A stretch of DNA of 64,000 nt from Fibrobacter sp. UWB11 (GCF_900143015.1 NZ_FSRT01000001.1:62001-126000), one strand, 5' to 3'. Counted from the stretch's first letter, positions 1 to 8,362 are shown. The notes: generated from the sequence alone by a model not told the origin. Numbers and translations: made by a program.

Positions 1-2
1 TA

Positions 3-86
3 AGATTTTCTATAAATCATTTTACTAAAGATTGTGACTTTGTAGAATTGAAACATGCACTTGATTACATAAATAGCTGTTTGTAG
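3..86 (+). CDS. C-terminal fragment of a possible class V aminotransferase / cysteine desulfurase
   Basis: An open frame enters from the left edge and stops at TAG 84-86, giving 27 residues. The segment contains RFSINHFT followed by an acidic turn and a helix ending DYINSCL. That pattern resembles the C-terminus of class V PLP-dependent enzymes (cysteine desulfurases), where an R-[FI]-S strand is followed by a [TN]-x-[ED]-x-[ID]-D turn and a last helix. The helicase ATG lies 11 bases after the stop and its ribosome binding site overlaps the stop, so the two genes are almost certainly co-transcribed. The assignment rests on one short motif and could be wrong. The rest of the gene is outside the window. 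Confidence 0.4.
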   Translation, partial: RFSINHFTKDCDFVELKHALDYINSCL

Positions 87-97
87 GAGATTGTTCT

Positions 98-1828
98 ATG
101 AGTAACGAAATATTAAAAAAGCATCTAAGCGATTTAAAAATTGAGACCCTGAGGAAATTGCTTGGCGAAGATATTGTAGAATCATTACTCGAATGGGAAC
201 TAGGAACTATTACAAAAAGCAAGTACAGCGAAATACTTTGTTCTGTACATGGAGTTAAATTATTTAAAAACCCTGAATTTCGCTATCACATATTACTCAC
301 ATTAAGAGGCAAACAAGCTGATACAGAGATTCCGATTCTAAAAAAACTGGCAAAATCAAAGAAAGACGATAAAAATGAGATAATAAAAGACGTTGCAAAG
401 TGTAAATGGAATAAATCGGAATTATCAAAAGAAATTTTGGGTATTTTTGGCTACACATTGGAAGATGCTTTCCCACAAAAAGAAACTGATGAAAAAAGTA
501 TTGTTCAAGTAGATGCAAATGAAAGATTTTATGAATTACTTGATTATCAGTATGTTATAAAGCAAAGAGCTTTGACCAATTTGACAGATGGTGTGGAACT
601 AAAGAGATTCCTGATTCATATGCCCACAGGAACTGGTAAAACCAAAACTGCGATGCATATTATTTGCCATCATATAAATTTCAATTTGCGAAAAAAAGGA
701 CTTGTTTTATGGATTGCTAATACCGTAGAACTGTTAAGGCAAGCTGAAAGTACGTTTGAAGCGGTTTGGAGAAATCTCGGTGACGGCTCAATAAATGTAT
801 ATAAGCTTTGGGGAACAAACGAACCTTCGCTAGGCGATGAAACCTTAAATGGTTTTATGGTGTGCAGCATACAGAAGTTGTTGGCGCTAACAAAAAATTC
901 CCATGGAAAGAATTTGTTTAACAGAATAGTGAATGATGTTCGTCTTGTTGTATTTGACGAGGCACACAAGGCTTTTGCAAAAGAATGGTCTGATATTGTT
1001 GACCAGTTAATGATAAAAAAGAGAGGAATGCAAGACCGAGCACTTATAGGCTTAACAGCGACTCCTGGACGCACAACATCGATAAGTGGCGAAAATTCGG
1101 CTTTTGTCAACCAGTTTGGTTCTAATATTATTTCGATAGATACTGAAATTATTAATAGGATTAATTTGTCGGAACAAGACGCTGATAATGCAACGGCGGA
1201 AATGGATATTATAAAATATTTCCAGCAGCGAGGAGTTTTGTCAAAGATAAAGAAAGAAGAACTTGAGTATCCTGAATGTTTGACAGAAGAAGAAATGAAA
1301 GGCATCAGATTAGTCGCCACAGAATATGGCTATGATGATTTTTCAAAGGATGCACTAGAAATAATTGGAAAGAATAGGTTTAGAAATATTCGTATAATTG
1401 AAAGAATTAAAGAACTGAATCGAGACGATTTTCCCACAATTGTCTTTGCTTGTTCCTTGAGCCACGCTCAACTTCTTTCTTCTGCTTTGACTTTAGCTGG
1501 AGTGCCGAACGCTCTTGTGACGGGAAACATGGATGCGACGGATAGAAAAAACGCCATTGCGTACTTTAAAGACCGTAGTAATCCACTTAATGTCCTTATT
1601 AATTATGAAGTTTTAACTACAGGGTTTGACGCGACAAATATTAAGTGTGTTTTTATTACTCGGCCGACCAATTCTGTTGTATTGTATAGTCAGATGTTGG
1701 GAAGAGGCTTGCGAGGTCCTCAAATGGGCGGCAACGAAGAATGCTTGCTTATAGATGTTAAGGATAATTTGAAAAAGTATGACGAACATCTAGCTTTTTC
1801 TCATTTTAACAATTACTGGAATTATTAA
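98..1828 (+). CDS. DEAD/DEAH-box superfamily 2 helicase of a putative defence operon
   Basis: A 576-aa SF2 helicase-type ATPase. Walker A (MPTGTGKT, about residues 175-182), Walker B/DEAH (VVFDEAH, 284-290), motif III-like TATPGR (320-325) and a C-terminal helicase lobe ending in a motif VI-like QMLGRGLRG (near 535) are all visible. About 140 N-terminal residues precede the ATPase; they are helical and I do not recognise them. The start is fixed by TAGGAGA seven bases upstream, overlapping the stop of the preceding gene. It is followed 18 bases later by a GHKL ATPase and then a PLD nuclease in one operon, so it probably translocates on or remodels DNA within a restriction-like complex. No methylase or nuclease domain is fused. 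Base composition is AT-rich compared with the next region, which fits horizontal transfer. Confidence 0.85.
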   Translation: MSNEILKKHLSDLKIETLRKLLGEDIVESLLEWELGTITKSKYSEILCSVHGVKLFKNPEFRYHILLTLRGKQADTEIPILKKLAKSKKDDKNEIIKDVAKCKWNKSELSKEILGIFGYTLEDAFPQKETDEKSIVQVDANERFYELLDYQYVIKQRALTNLTDGVELKRFLIHMPTGTGKTKTAMHIICHHINFNLRKKGLVLWIANTVELLRQAESTFEAVWRNLGDGSINVYKLWGTNEPSLGDETLNGFMVCSIQKLLALTKNSHGKNLFNRIVNDVRLVVFDEAHKAFAKEWSDIVDQLMIKKRGMQDRALIGLTATPGRTTSISGENSAFVNQFGSNIISIDTEIINRINLSEQDADNATAEMDIIKYFQQRGVLSKIKKEELEYPECLTEEEMKGIRLVATEYGYDDFSKDALEIIGKNRFRNIRIIERIKELNRDDFPTIVFACSLSHAQLLSSALTLAGVPNALVTGNMDATDRKNAIAYFKDRSNPLNVLINYEVLTTGFDATNIKCVFITRPTNSVVLYSQMLGRGLRGPQMGGNEECLLIDVKDNLKKYDEHLAFSHFNNYWNY

Positions 1829-1846
1829 TTAAGGAGATAGATAATC

Positions 1847-3673
1847 ATGCCAAATGAAATTTTCGTTATAAGGTCTATGGCCGATGCGTTGCGCAACACT
1901 GGCTACAAGAATATTGAAAGCGCTATGGCTGAAATTGTGGATAATTCCATACAAGCAGAAGCGAAAAATGTTTTCATTGTCGTAAAGGAAACCGTCAATC
2001 CAAATTCAGGTCGAAAGAATGTAAGTGAAGTTGTTTTTATTGACAATGGAACTGGCATGACGGACTCCGAATTGGGGGGATGTTTGGCTTATGGTTATTC
2101 AAGTAGAACCGACCGAAGGGGAATGGGAAGATTTGGCGTGGGCTTGCCTCAGGCATCTATGCACGCCTGCCCCGCAGTGGATGTTTATTCATGGCAAAAT
2201 GGGTATGAAAACTGTAAAAAAGTATTTCTTGATGTAGAAAAAGTACGTGAAGGCGAACAGAAAAATATTCAGGACCCTGTCTTAGAAAGCGTTCCGCGCG
2301 AATATGAACGCTATTTAGAATACACCATATCAAGTACGAAAGAAAAGGTGTCTTTTAAGTCGCATGGAACTGTTGTTATTTGGAAAAATTGTGATAAAGT
2401 CGTTCCCAAAACCGTTGGTACACTTTTTGATAAGCTTTTGTTCACTTTAGGACAGAAATTTAGATATTTCATTCTCGAAGAATGTTGCTCTATTGTGCTC
2501 ATTGAGCACGACAATACAAGCAATTTAAAAAAGATTATGCCCAACGACCCGTTAATGTTGATGCCGAATAATCTTGTATTAGGAAATCCCGAAAAGCCGG
2601 GGACAATCGACACAAGTCACGCTAACAAGAAATATTGTGTTCCAGTTTTTGAGCCCTATCATAAGCCAGATACAAAAAATTTTGATGAATCGACAAATTC
2701 CATTAAATATCCAGTTAAATACATTGATGTAAAAACAGGAGAGGTTAAGGAATCATTTGTTTATATAAAATTCTCAATCGTAAAAGATGTTTTTTATGCG
2801 CAAGATGCGGTTGTTACGGACCCAGGAAGCACTGAAATTGGTAAACATGTAAAAAAACTCGAAGGAATTTCTGTTGTCAGAGCTAATCGTGAAATAGATT
2901 TTGGACAGTTTGATTTTTATGATAATGTTAATGAACCTACTCACCGTTGGTGGGGATGCGAAATAAGATTTAATCCAGAGCTAGACGAAGCGTTTGGCGT
3001 TGCAAACAACAAACAACATGTAGAACTTCATTATTTAGACCCTGATGATTATAAAGGAAAAGATAATGAAGTCAAACCTATGTGGCTACAACTTTATTCT
3101 ATAATTCATAATACTATTCGAGCAATGTTTGACAAGAATAAGGTGACGAGAAAAAATTCAAGGGTTAAACCTTCGACTAATCCGCCAGCTTCGCCTACAG
3201 AGACGATTATAAATAATGTTGAACAGAATAATGATAATGATTCTCAATCAAAGCAAGCCGCAGAGACGAAGCCCCTTGAAGAGCGAATTGAAGGCGCCAA
3301 ACAGGTTCTTGAAGAAAATGGCGTGAACAATCCAACAGATGAGGAAATTCGCTCTTATTTGAACAATTCCGTGAACATTTGTCATAAAGCAATGCGAAAT
3401 GCTCCCTTGTTTGACATGTCTTACGAATTGGGAACATGTTCTGTGTATATAAACATGGACCATCCTTTTTATAAAAACTATCTGGAAAAACCACTTCAGG
3501 AAGACCCTGATTTTCTCACGGCTTTTGAACTGTTTATAGCGTCACTTGCTAAAGTAATCGATGAAACTAATGTTTCTTATAAAGATTCCAATGATGATTT
3601 GATTGCTCGATGGAATGAACGCTTGAGAGCGTATATTTTTGAACAAATGCACTCGAATTTGACGGGAAAGTAA
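1847..3673 (+). CDS. GHKL-family ATPase (MORC/MutL/Hsp90-like), defence operon
   Basis: A 608-aa protein with an N-terminal Bergerat-fold ATP-binding domain. The N box has E29 and N33 (AEIVDNS), the G1 box is DNGTGM (66-71), and the G2 lid is GRFGVGL (94-100). There is no histidine-kinase phosphoacceptor domain. The domain is instead followed by a long unassigned region, a polar linker around 430-470 rich in N, E and Q, and a C-terminal alpha/beta segment. This layout resembles the prokaryotic MORC-like or MutL-like ATPases known from restriction-type operons. AAGGAGAT lies eight bases before the ATG. It sits between an SF2 helicase and a PLD nuclease, one base from the latter, so a joint complex is likely. 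An ATP-driven DNA clamp role is inference from the family. Confidence 0.8.
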   Translation: MPNEIFVIRSMADALRNTGYKNIESAMAEIVDNSIQAEAKNVFIVVKETVNPNSGRKNVSEVVFIDNGTGMTDSELGGCLAYGYSSRTDRRGMGRFGVGLPQASMHACPAVDVYSWQNGYENCKKVFLDVEKVREGEQKNIQDPVLESVPREYERYLEYTISSTKEKVSFKSHGTVVIWKNCDKVVPKTVGTLFDKLLFTLGQKFRYFILEECCSIVLIEHDNTSNLKKIMPNDPLMLMPNNLVLGNPEKPGTIDTSHANKKYCVPVFEPYHKPDTKNFDESTNSIKYPVKYIDVKTGEVKESFVYIKFSIVKDVFYAQDAVVTDPGSTEIGKHVKKLEGISVVRANREIDFGQFDFYDNVNEPTHRWWGCEIRFNPELDEAFGVANNKQHVELHYLDPDDYKGKDNEVKPMWLQLYSIIHNTIRAMFDKNKVTRKNSRVKPSTNPPASPTETIINNVEQNNDNDSQSKQAAETKPLEERIEGAKQVLEENGVNNPTDEEIRSYLNNSVNICHKAMRNAPLFDMSYELGTCSVYINMDHPFYKNYLEKPLQEDPDFLTAFELFIASLAKVIDETNVSYKDSNDDLIARWNERLRAYIFEQMHSNLTGK

Positions 3674-3674
3674 A

Positions 3675-4574
3675 TTGACTATACTTTTTAAAAATCAAAT
3701 AAAAGAGCGAGTACTTGAAGAACTTGAACAATGCGAAGACTCTTTGCAATTGGTGTCTGCTTTTTGCAAAGAGTCCGTTGTGAAGTTCTTAGATGATAAT
3801 TGTAGAATTGCTGTTCCCCAAAAGCGTTTGTTAGTTAGGTTTCGAAAAAGTGATTTGATTTCAAAGGCATCGGATTTGTCGTTGTATGATTATTGTATAG
3901 AGCACAATTGGGACTTGTATATCAATTTCAGTCTTCATGCGAAAATATTCATTTTCGATTCTCTTCGTTATGTCATAGGAAGCTCGAATTTAACGGGAAA
4001 GGGTTTTCTGTTTGATGAAGGTAATTATGAAGCAGCGACATTCGATTATTTAGATGATGATGACTGTCAGAGAATAAACAATTTGTTTGCTTCTTCGACA
4101 CTTATGACGCCAGAACTATATGAAAAAATGAAACAAGAAATGAACAGTGTAGAACCGAGCACAAAAATTGAAGGTGCGGGCTGGTCTGACGATATAAAGG
4201 AGCTTGTTAAAGATGAATTGTCTGTTTTGTTTGCGGAAGATTTTCCACCAACAGAAGATGTTCGCTCTTTATATCATCAACCTATTTCTTTTTTAAATCT
4301 GCAAACTAATCAAAGTCCTGACGATATTAAACAAGCTTTTTTAAACTCCAAATGTTTTTCTTGGCTAAAGAAGATTCTAAAAGAAAACAACTCTGAGATG
4401 TATTTTGGTGCTATAACGGCATGCTTACATGATGCATTGATAAATGAACCAAAGCCATACCGTCGAGATGTTAAAATATTACTCCAAAATCTTCTGAGCT
4501 GGATAAATTGTTTAAATATCAATGAAGTTAAAATTGACCGTCCTGGTTATTCACAACGGGTACGATTGATGTAA
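3675..4574 (+). CDS. Phospholipase D-type nuclease with a single HKD motif
   Basis: A 299-aa protein starting at TTG, one base after the stop of the GHKL gene, so translation is probably coupled. The HKD signature H88-x-K90-x4-D95 is followed by GSSN (102-105), as in single-motif PLD nucleases that work as dimers (Nuc, BfiI type). The C-terminal half, about residues 155-299, is unassigned. In the operon it is the obvious DNA-cleaving partner of the helicase and GHKL ATPase. It is the last gene, followed by a near-perfect terminator hairpin. A phospholipase role is unlikely because there is no signal peptide and the neighbours act on nucleic acid. Confidence 0.8.
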   Translation: MTILFKNQIKERVLEELEQCEDSLQLVSAFCKESVVKFLDDNCRIAVPQKRLLVRFRKSDLISKASDLSLYDYCIEHNWDLYINFSLHAKIFIFDSLRYVIGSSNLTGKGFLFDEGNYEAATFDYLDDDDCQRINNLFASSTLMTPELYEKMKQEMNSVEPSTKIEGAGWSDDIKELVKDELSVLFAEDFPPTEDVRSLYHQPISFLNLQTNQSPDDIKQAFLNSKCFSWLKKILKENNSEMYFGAITACLHDALINEPKPYRRDVKILLQNLLSWINCLNINEVKIDRPGYSQRVRLM

Positions 4575-4575
4575 G

Positions 4576-4617
4576 AATAAAGAAAAGCGAATTTGAACAA
4601 TTCGCTTTTTCTTTATT
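4576..4617 (+). terminator. Rho-independent terminator of the helicase-GHKL-PLD operon
   Basis: An 18/19-base stem (4576-4593 against 4599-4617) with loop TGAAC, beginning two bases after the PLD stop codon. The arms are nearly perfect complements and U-rich, so it may work on both strands. Confidence 0.85.
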
Positions 4618-5228
4618 GTCTTTTCTCAAGAATTACAACAGTCCAAAAATTCGTTCGAAATTCTGCATCTGTTCTCTCTTTTCGCCGTAAGAGATACAAA
4701 AATGGAGGCGCCTCACTTGACTGCCCCTGCAATTCGCAAGCACTCGCAGCCGTTCCCGTCGTTTCGCTTTTGTTCGCTGTGCAAAACGCTGCAAGCGCCT
4801 CCTTGCTTCGGGCCGTTAAAATGTCCGCCCGATGGCGCCGGAAAGCGTGCAGGACGCTGCACGTCCTTGCAGGGGGGGGGCTAAAGTTGCGAAAATCCGC
4901 ATTTTTCGAAAGTGTCACGAATTGACAGAATAATTTTTTATTTTTTCCGCTGTTCAAGTCGGGACGGAAAAAATCCCCTTCGATATCTATATCGCCCTCA
5001 AGCTCATTTCCTTTTTTCGTCGCGCTGTTGCGTGAGTTGAGTATGAGGTTTTTATATATCAATATCTCCACAATTACGGAGTGAGTCCTACTCATACTCC
5101 TACTGTTAATCATTCTCCTATTACTACTACTGATATAATAGGGTTGCAAGTTTTTGTCGCGACTTGAACCCGTTTGTTATGCCTGGGTTCAAGCGTTTGC
5201 AAATCGTTGCGACTTGCAAAAGTTCCCA
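4618..5228. other. Intergenic block, no supported gene; GC-rich insert and G9 tract
   Basis: About 610 bases with no convincing gene; the open frames lack ribosome binding sites and family resemblance. Bases 4690-4885 are much richer in G and C than the flanks and contain a run of nine G (4872-4880). Bases 5036-5103 hold an inverted repeat (GAGTATGAG and CTCATACTC) around a smaller CTCC/GGAG inversion. The stretch lies between the defence operon and the integrase-bearing element and may contain an element boundary or control region, but I could not find an attachment core. Confidence 0.4.
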
Positions 5229-5229
5229 C

Positions 5230-5252
5230 AAAAAAAGGCCCCGAACAGGGCC
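5230..5252 (-). terminator. Terminator of the XRE repressor gene
   Basis: Read on the minus strand, a GGCCC/GGGCC stem with a six-base loop is followed by seven or more T. It lies about 40 bases beyond the stop of the minus-strand repressor gene. Confidence 0.7.
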
Positions 5253-5292
5253 AAAGGACTGCTTATGCCTAAGCTAAAGGAACACGGGGAAA

Positions 5293-5616
5293 TTACCCTT
5301 GTTGGTCTTCAGAACTTTCATCTTTTAGACGCAGACTGCGAAGCCCGTTGCGTACGATTAGAGCGCATTCCTCGGGAGTCAGCACAACCTCGCCCCGAAA
5401 CTCCGCAGCGTGACGAGTCTTTATCGCCTCCCAAAGTTCAGGAGTGAAAAGCTCGTCGATTCCCATGCCGATTTCCAGTAGTTTCTGGCAAATGTCGTAG
5501 CTGGGAGTCGCCTTGCCTTTCTTCCAAGCGGTGACGCTTGAGGCGTTGAGTCCCAGTTCGTCGGCCAGGGTGCTGGCCGTTTTGTTTGTTCTGTCAAGGT
5601 ATTTTTCAACGTTCAT
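5293..5616 (-). CDS. XRE/Cro-CI family helix-turn-helix repressor
   Basis: A 107-aa DNA-binding protein. Residues 11-60 form a Cro/CI-type HTH: STLADELGLNASSVTAWKKG has the expected helix 2-turn-recognition helix pattern, followed by the conserved P-S-Y-D-x2-x-K-L-L-E-I-G segment. The short acidic C-terminus has no peptidase domain, so RecA-stimulated self-cleavage as in CI/LexA is not expected. It is transcribed away from the recT operon across an AT-rich region that contains a good sigma70-like promoter for the other side. This is the usual layout of a lysogeny or element repressor gene and its target operon. Confidence 0.8.
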   Translation of the reverse strand: MNVEKYLDRTNKTASTLADELGLNASSVTAWKKGKATPSYDICQKLLEIGMGIDELFTPELWEAIKTRHAAEFRGEVVLTPEECALIVRNGLRSLRLKDESSEDQQG

Positions 5617-5680
5617 GCCATAAATTTAATCAAAAATTGCATAGTATTCAATAATTTTTAAAATTTTTTTAAAAAATCCC

Positions 5681-5709
5681 TTGATTTTTTGCCTAGAATT
5701 GAATAGATT
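5681..5709 (+). promoter_or_regulatory. Candidate sigma70-type promoter of the early (recT) operon
   Basis: TTGATT (5681-5686) and TAGATT (5704-5709) are separated by 17 bases in the AT-rich gap between the divergent XRE repressor and the recT operon. Imperfect repeats of ATTCAATA / ATTGAATA nearby (5647-5711) are candidate repressor operators. The match is by eye only. Confidence 0.5.
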
Positions 5710-5739
5710 TTGAATGTAAGGCAAAAGAAATTGAAAAGT

Positions 5740-5922
5740 ATGCAAAAGAAAATAAACGGTACGCAAAAAATTTGGCAGGTCGGCATAACGGCACGGGCGA
5801 AGCAGGCCCTGGAGCAGCTGGCCAGCGAGAACAAGCGAAAGGGTTTCCCGGCGAGCCAGGGACTCATTGCCTCAACCTTGATACTTAGGGCTTTTGAACA
5901 TGGCGAATCCATATTGGGCTAA
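5740..5922 (+). CDS. Small basic protein, possible ribbon-helix-helix regulator
   Basis: A 60-aa frame starting at ATG 5740. The longer in-frame start at TTG 5710 would overlap the candidate -10 box and is unlikely. Residues 12-50 (WQVGITARAKQALEQLA, then a Ser-Gln-Gly turn and a second helix) look like a ribbon-helix-helix fold: a short strand and two helices. It overlaps the next gene and is the first gene of the recT operon, so an early regulatory role is plausible. I recognise no specific family. Confidence 0.5.
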   Translation: MQKKINGTQKIWQVGITARAKQALEQLASENKRKGFPASQGLIASTLILRAFEHGESILG

Positions 5923-6370
5923 GGTTTCGTTCAGTGACTTTATCAAGCACTTCCGAAAAATGACGGATGAACAGATTATCGCCGACGTGAGGGATTCGAT
6001 GGATGCACTTGAGGATGTTGACGGGACTGGCGACAGTTTCGGGGCGTTCATGGTGAAATGTTCCAGCGAGAGAATCCAGCAGCGCAGCGAGGTCAACAGG
6101 GCGAACGCCCTGGCTGGACACGAAAAACACGGACATGAGATTAGGAAAGTACAGCCGCCGCGATTGCCGACGACCGAGGAACTTTACGACTTCTGCGCGG
6201 AAAAGCACCTCGACGACGCGCTGGGACGCGAATGGCTGGAGATTACGCTTTCCAGGGGAGGGAAAACCCGTGAGGGCATGACGATTATGAACTGGAAAGG
6301 GGCGGTCACGAACTACGTGGCGGCAAGGCTAAAAACCCTGTCGAAGGGACAACAAATGAACAACTACTAA
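5900..6370 (+). CDS. Phage-type hypothetical protein upstream of recT
   Basis: A 156-aa protein starting at ATG 5900 and overlapping the previous gene by 23 bases. The central part has an N-R-A-N-A-L-A-G-H motif, then the pattern PTTEELYDFCAEKHLDDALGR, which recalls the C-terminal region of replication-initiation or replisome-organiser proteins of temperate phages (a short helix pair after a basic linker). No catalytic motif is visible. It lies 22 bases before recT. A role in replication or recombination is inferred from position only. Confidence 0.5.
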   Translation: MANPYWAKVSFSDFIKHFRKMTDEQIIADVRDSMDALEDVDGTGDSFGAFMVKCSSERIQQRSEVNRANALAGHEKHGHEIRKVQPPRLPTTEELYDFCAEKHLDDALGREWLEITLSRGGKTREGMTIMNWKGAVTNYVAARLKTLSKGQQMNNY

Positions 6371-6392
6371 CAACAAAGGGAAACCAACAACT

Positions 6393-7244
6393 ATGAATAA
6401 CGCAATAGCTACACAATCCAATCCGCAGCAGGTCAACGACGCCCTGCTGCTTGACTACCTCACCGCGACGACGCCGGGTCTCAACGACCACCAGGTCAAG
6501 CAGTTCCTCGCGGTTTCCATGGCGTTCGGGCTGAACCCGTGGAAGAAAGAAGTTTATGCCGTCACGTACAACAATCGCGACGGCGGAAAGACGATGAGCA
6601 TCGTCACGGGGTACGAAGTGTACCTCAAGCGTGCCGAAATGAACCCCAACTACGACGGCTACGAGACGGAATGGCGCGGCGAGTTCGTCAGGGGCAAGTC
6701 CACCAAGAGTGGCAAGAACGGCAACTACAGCGTGGATGCGCTGGTTCCCAAGGACGGGGACGTGAGCTGCATCTGCCGCGTTTTCCGCAAGGACAGGAAG
6801 GTTCCCGTCAAGTGCGAGGTGTTTTTCAGCGAGTACGACCAGGGCAATTCCATGTGGCAGAGCAAGCCCAGGGTCATGCTTGAGAAGGTCGCGATTGCGC
6901 GTGCGTTCCGCCTCGCTTTCCCCGTGGAGTTCGGCGGGATGCCCTATGAGAGCGCGGAGCTTTCGCCGGAACAGGGACTTGACCCTGAAAAGGAAATCAA
7001 GATTGAGGAAGCGGTGGAAAGGGCGGAAGCCCCGAAGCCGGAACAGCAGCCGCAGGAACACACGGGCGACCGCAAGGCGAAATTCATCGAGGTGTGCAAC
7101 AAGATGATTCCCGCCGCGATTAAGGACACGCTCAAGGCGTACAACTGCCGCAGTCTTGAAGAACTGGGCCTTGACCAGATTGACGGATTCTACCGCGAGG
7201 CGAAGCGCGTGGAGGCCGGAATGATGCAGGAGGTGGAGTTCTAA
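6393..7244 (+). CDS. recT: RecT/Bet-type single-strand annealing protein
   Basis: A 283-aa protein of the RecT/Redbeta group, which anneals complementary single-stranded DNA during phage-type homologous recombination. The family core is visible at about residues 25-185: a D-x-Q-V-K-Q-F-L helix, LNPWKKEVY, SIVTGYEVYLKRAE, and the later LEKVAIARAFRLAFP segment ending in GGMPYESAE. The acidic/proline-rich tail (200-230) leads to a small C-terminal helical part. The ribosome binding site is AAAGGGA. The stop overlaps the next start (TAATG). No exonuclease (RecE or lambda-exo type) is seen, so the cognate nuclease is either unrecognised or absent. Confidence 0.85.
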   Translation: MNNAIATQSNPQQVNDALLLDYLTATTPGLNDHQVKQFLAVSMAFGLNPWKKEVYAVTYNNRDGGKTMSIVTGYEVYLKRAEMNPNYDGYETEWRGEFVRGKSTKSGKNGNYSVDALVPKDGDVSCICRVFRKDRKVPVKCEVFFSEYDQGNSMWQSKPRVMLEKVAIARAFRLAFPVEFGGMPYESAELSPEQGLDPEKEIKIEEAVERAEAPKPEQQPQEHTGDRKAKFIEVCNKMIPAAIKDTLKAYNCRSLEELGLDQIDGFYREAKRVEAGMMQEVEF

Positions 7245-8239
7245 TGGAGGCGACGATGGAAACCGAAGAAGTGATGGAAGAAAAGAATCCCAACGCGCTC
7301 GTCCTTATCGACGAGGGAAAACAGTTCGCGGTCAAGACGGACTGCATGGACCCGGAGGCGCTTTTCCTGGACAAGAAGAACTTTGTCCCGATGCTCAACC
7401 AGGTCAAGAAGATTGCGCGTGGGCTGGTCGCGGACGTTCACACCGAGGAAGGGTTCAAGGCCCGCAAGGCGATGAACGCCAAGCTCGCGAAGCTCAAGAC
7501 CGCCATCGAGGACAGGGGCGCACAGGTCGCCAAGGAACTCAAGGCGAAGCCCAAGCGCGTCGATGAAACGCGTCGGCTTGTGAAGGAAACGCTCGAAATG
7601 CTCCAGAAGGAGGTCATGGCGCCCATCAGGGAAATCGAGGCTAGACAGCAGGAAATCGTGGAGATTTCCAACATTCCCGCGACGGCCATCGGCTGCAATT
7701 CCGAAGGGTGCAGGCAGGTGCTTGAGGCCATCGAAGCACATGTTCACGACGCCAAGTATTGGGACGAAAGCTACCAGGAAGCGATGGACGCCATCAACGA
7801 CGCGAGGCGCCAGGTCAACGGCATCCTCGCCAGCGCAGAGAAGCAGGAGGCGGAGAAAGCTGAACTGGAACGCTTGAGGGCGAGTCAGGCGGACTTTGAA
7901 AAGGCGGCGCGTGAAAAGGCGGAAGCCGAGAAACGCGAAACGGAAGAAAAACTGCGCAAGGCGCAAGAAGAAGCAGAAACGGCAAAACGCGAGGCGGAAG
8001 CGGCCAAGCGCGAAGCTGCGGAAGCACAGAAATTGACCAATGTCGATTTCGGGGAGGCTGATGCCAAGGCGACACGTGAGGCGATGCTTTTCCCGGACGA
8101 CGAACGCCAATACCGACGCATGGCGAATCGGGAAGCACTCGAAGACCTGATGAACTACGGACTTGACGAAGCCGCCGCGAAGCAGCTCGTTACGGACATA
8201 GTGCACGGGAAAGTGCGCCATGTGCGGTTTGTTTACTAA
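7244..8239 (+). CDS. Coiled-coil phage protein associated with RecT (DUF1351-like)
   Basis: A 331-aa protein whose start overlaps the recT stop by one base. Residues 60-120 have the pattern of RecT-linked phage proteins annotated as DUF1351: a TEEGFKARKAMNAKLAKLKTA helix, then K-x-K-P-K-x2-D-E-T-R-R. Residues 185-265 are a long charged coiled coil built from K/R-E-A-E repeats. A folded C-terminal helical domain (275-331) follows. The tight coupling with recT points to a recombination accessory function. The family call is from memory of the sequence pattern and is moderate. Confidence 0.55.
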   Translation: MEATMETEEVMEEKNPNALVLIDEGKQFAVKTDCMDPEALFLDKKNFVPMLNQVKKIARGLVADVHTEEGFKARKAMNAKLAKLKTAIEDRGAQVAKELKAKPKRVDETRRLVKETLEMLQKEVMAPIREIEARQQEIVEISNIPATAIGCNSEGCRQVLEAIEAHVHDAKYWDESYQEAMDAINDARRQVNGILASAEKQEAEKAELERLRASQADFEKAAREKAEAEKRETEEKLRKAQEEAETAKREAEAAKREAAEAQKLTNVDFGEADAKATREAMLFPDDERQYRRMANREALEDLMNYGLDEAAAKQLVTDIVHGKVRHVRFVY

Positions 8240-8362
8240 GAAAACTCGCAGCTTTTTCTAACCCAAGCTGCGGCGCTGCTGGTGCGCGAATCGCCAGCGT
8301 TCTTTCTTTGACTAAAAACAGTTAAGAAAATCAACAACCAATAACCATAAAGGAAAAAACAA
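8240..8362 (+). other. Structured leader between two element genes
   Basis: The 123-base gap holds an 8-base-pair hairpin (CGCAGCTT with AAGCTGCG around a ten-base loop) followed by a second GCTGG/CCAGC hairpin, then an A-rich leader with AAGGA before the next ATG. There is no T tract, so it looks more like an mRNA processing or attenuating structure than a terminator. Confidence 0.4.

Noticed and set aside
98-4574. DISARM, Mokosh or Zorya assignment of the first operon
   Set aside because: No DUF1998/DrmB, methylase, kinase or ZorA/B-type gene; a GHKL ATPase is not part of those systems as I know them.
4727-4740. CTGCAATTCGCA shared by 4727, 10410 and 41930 as an attachment core
   Set aside because: The two outer matches fall in unrelated contexts (one in the integrase gene, one in an envelope gene), so chance is likelier.
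4593-5447. Open frames in the gap after the PLD gene
   Set aside because: They run through a terminator and GC-rich block on both strands, lack start signals and match nothing.
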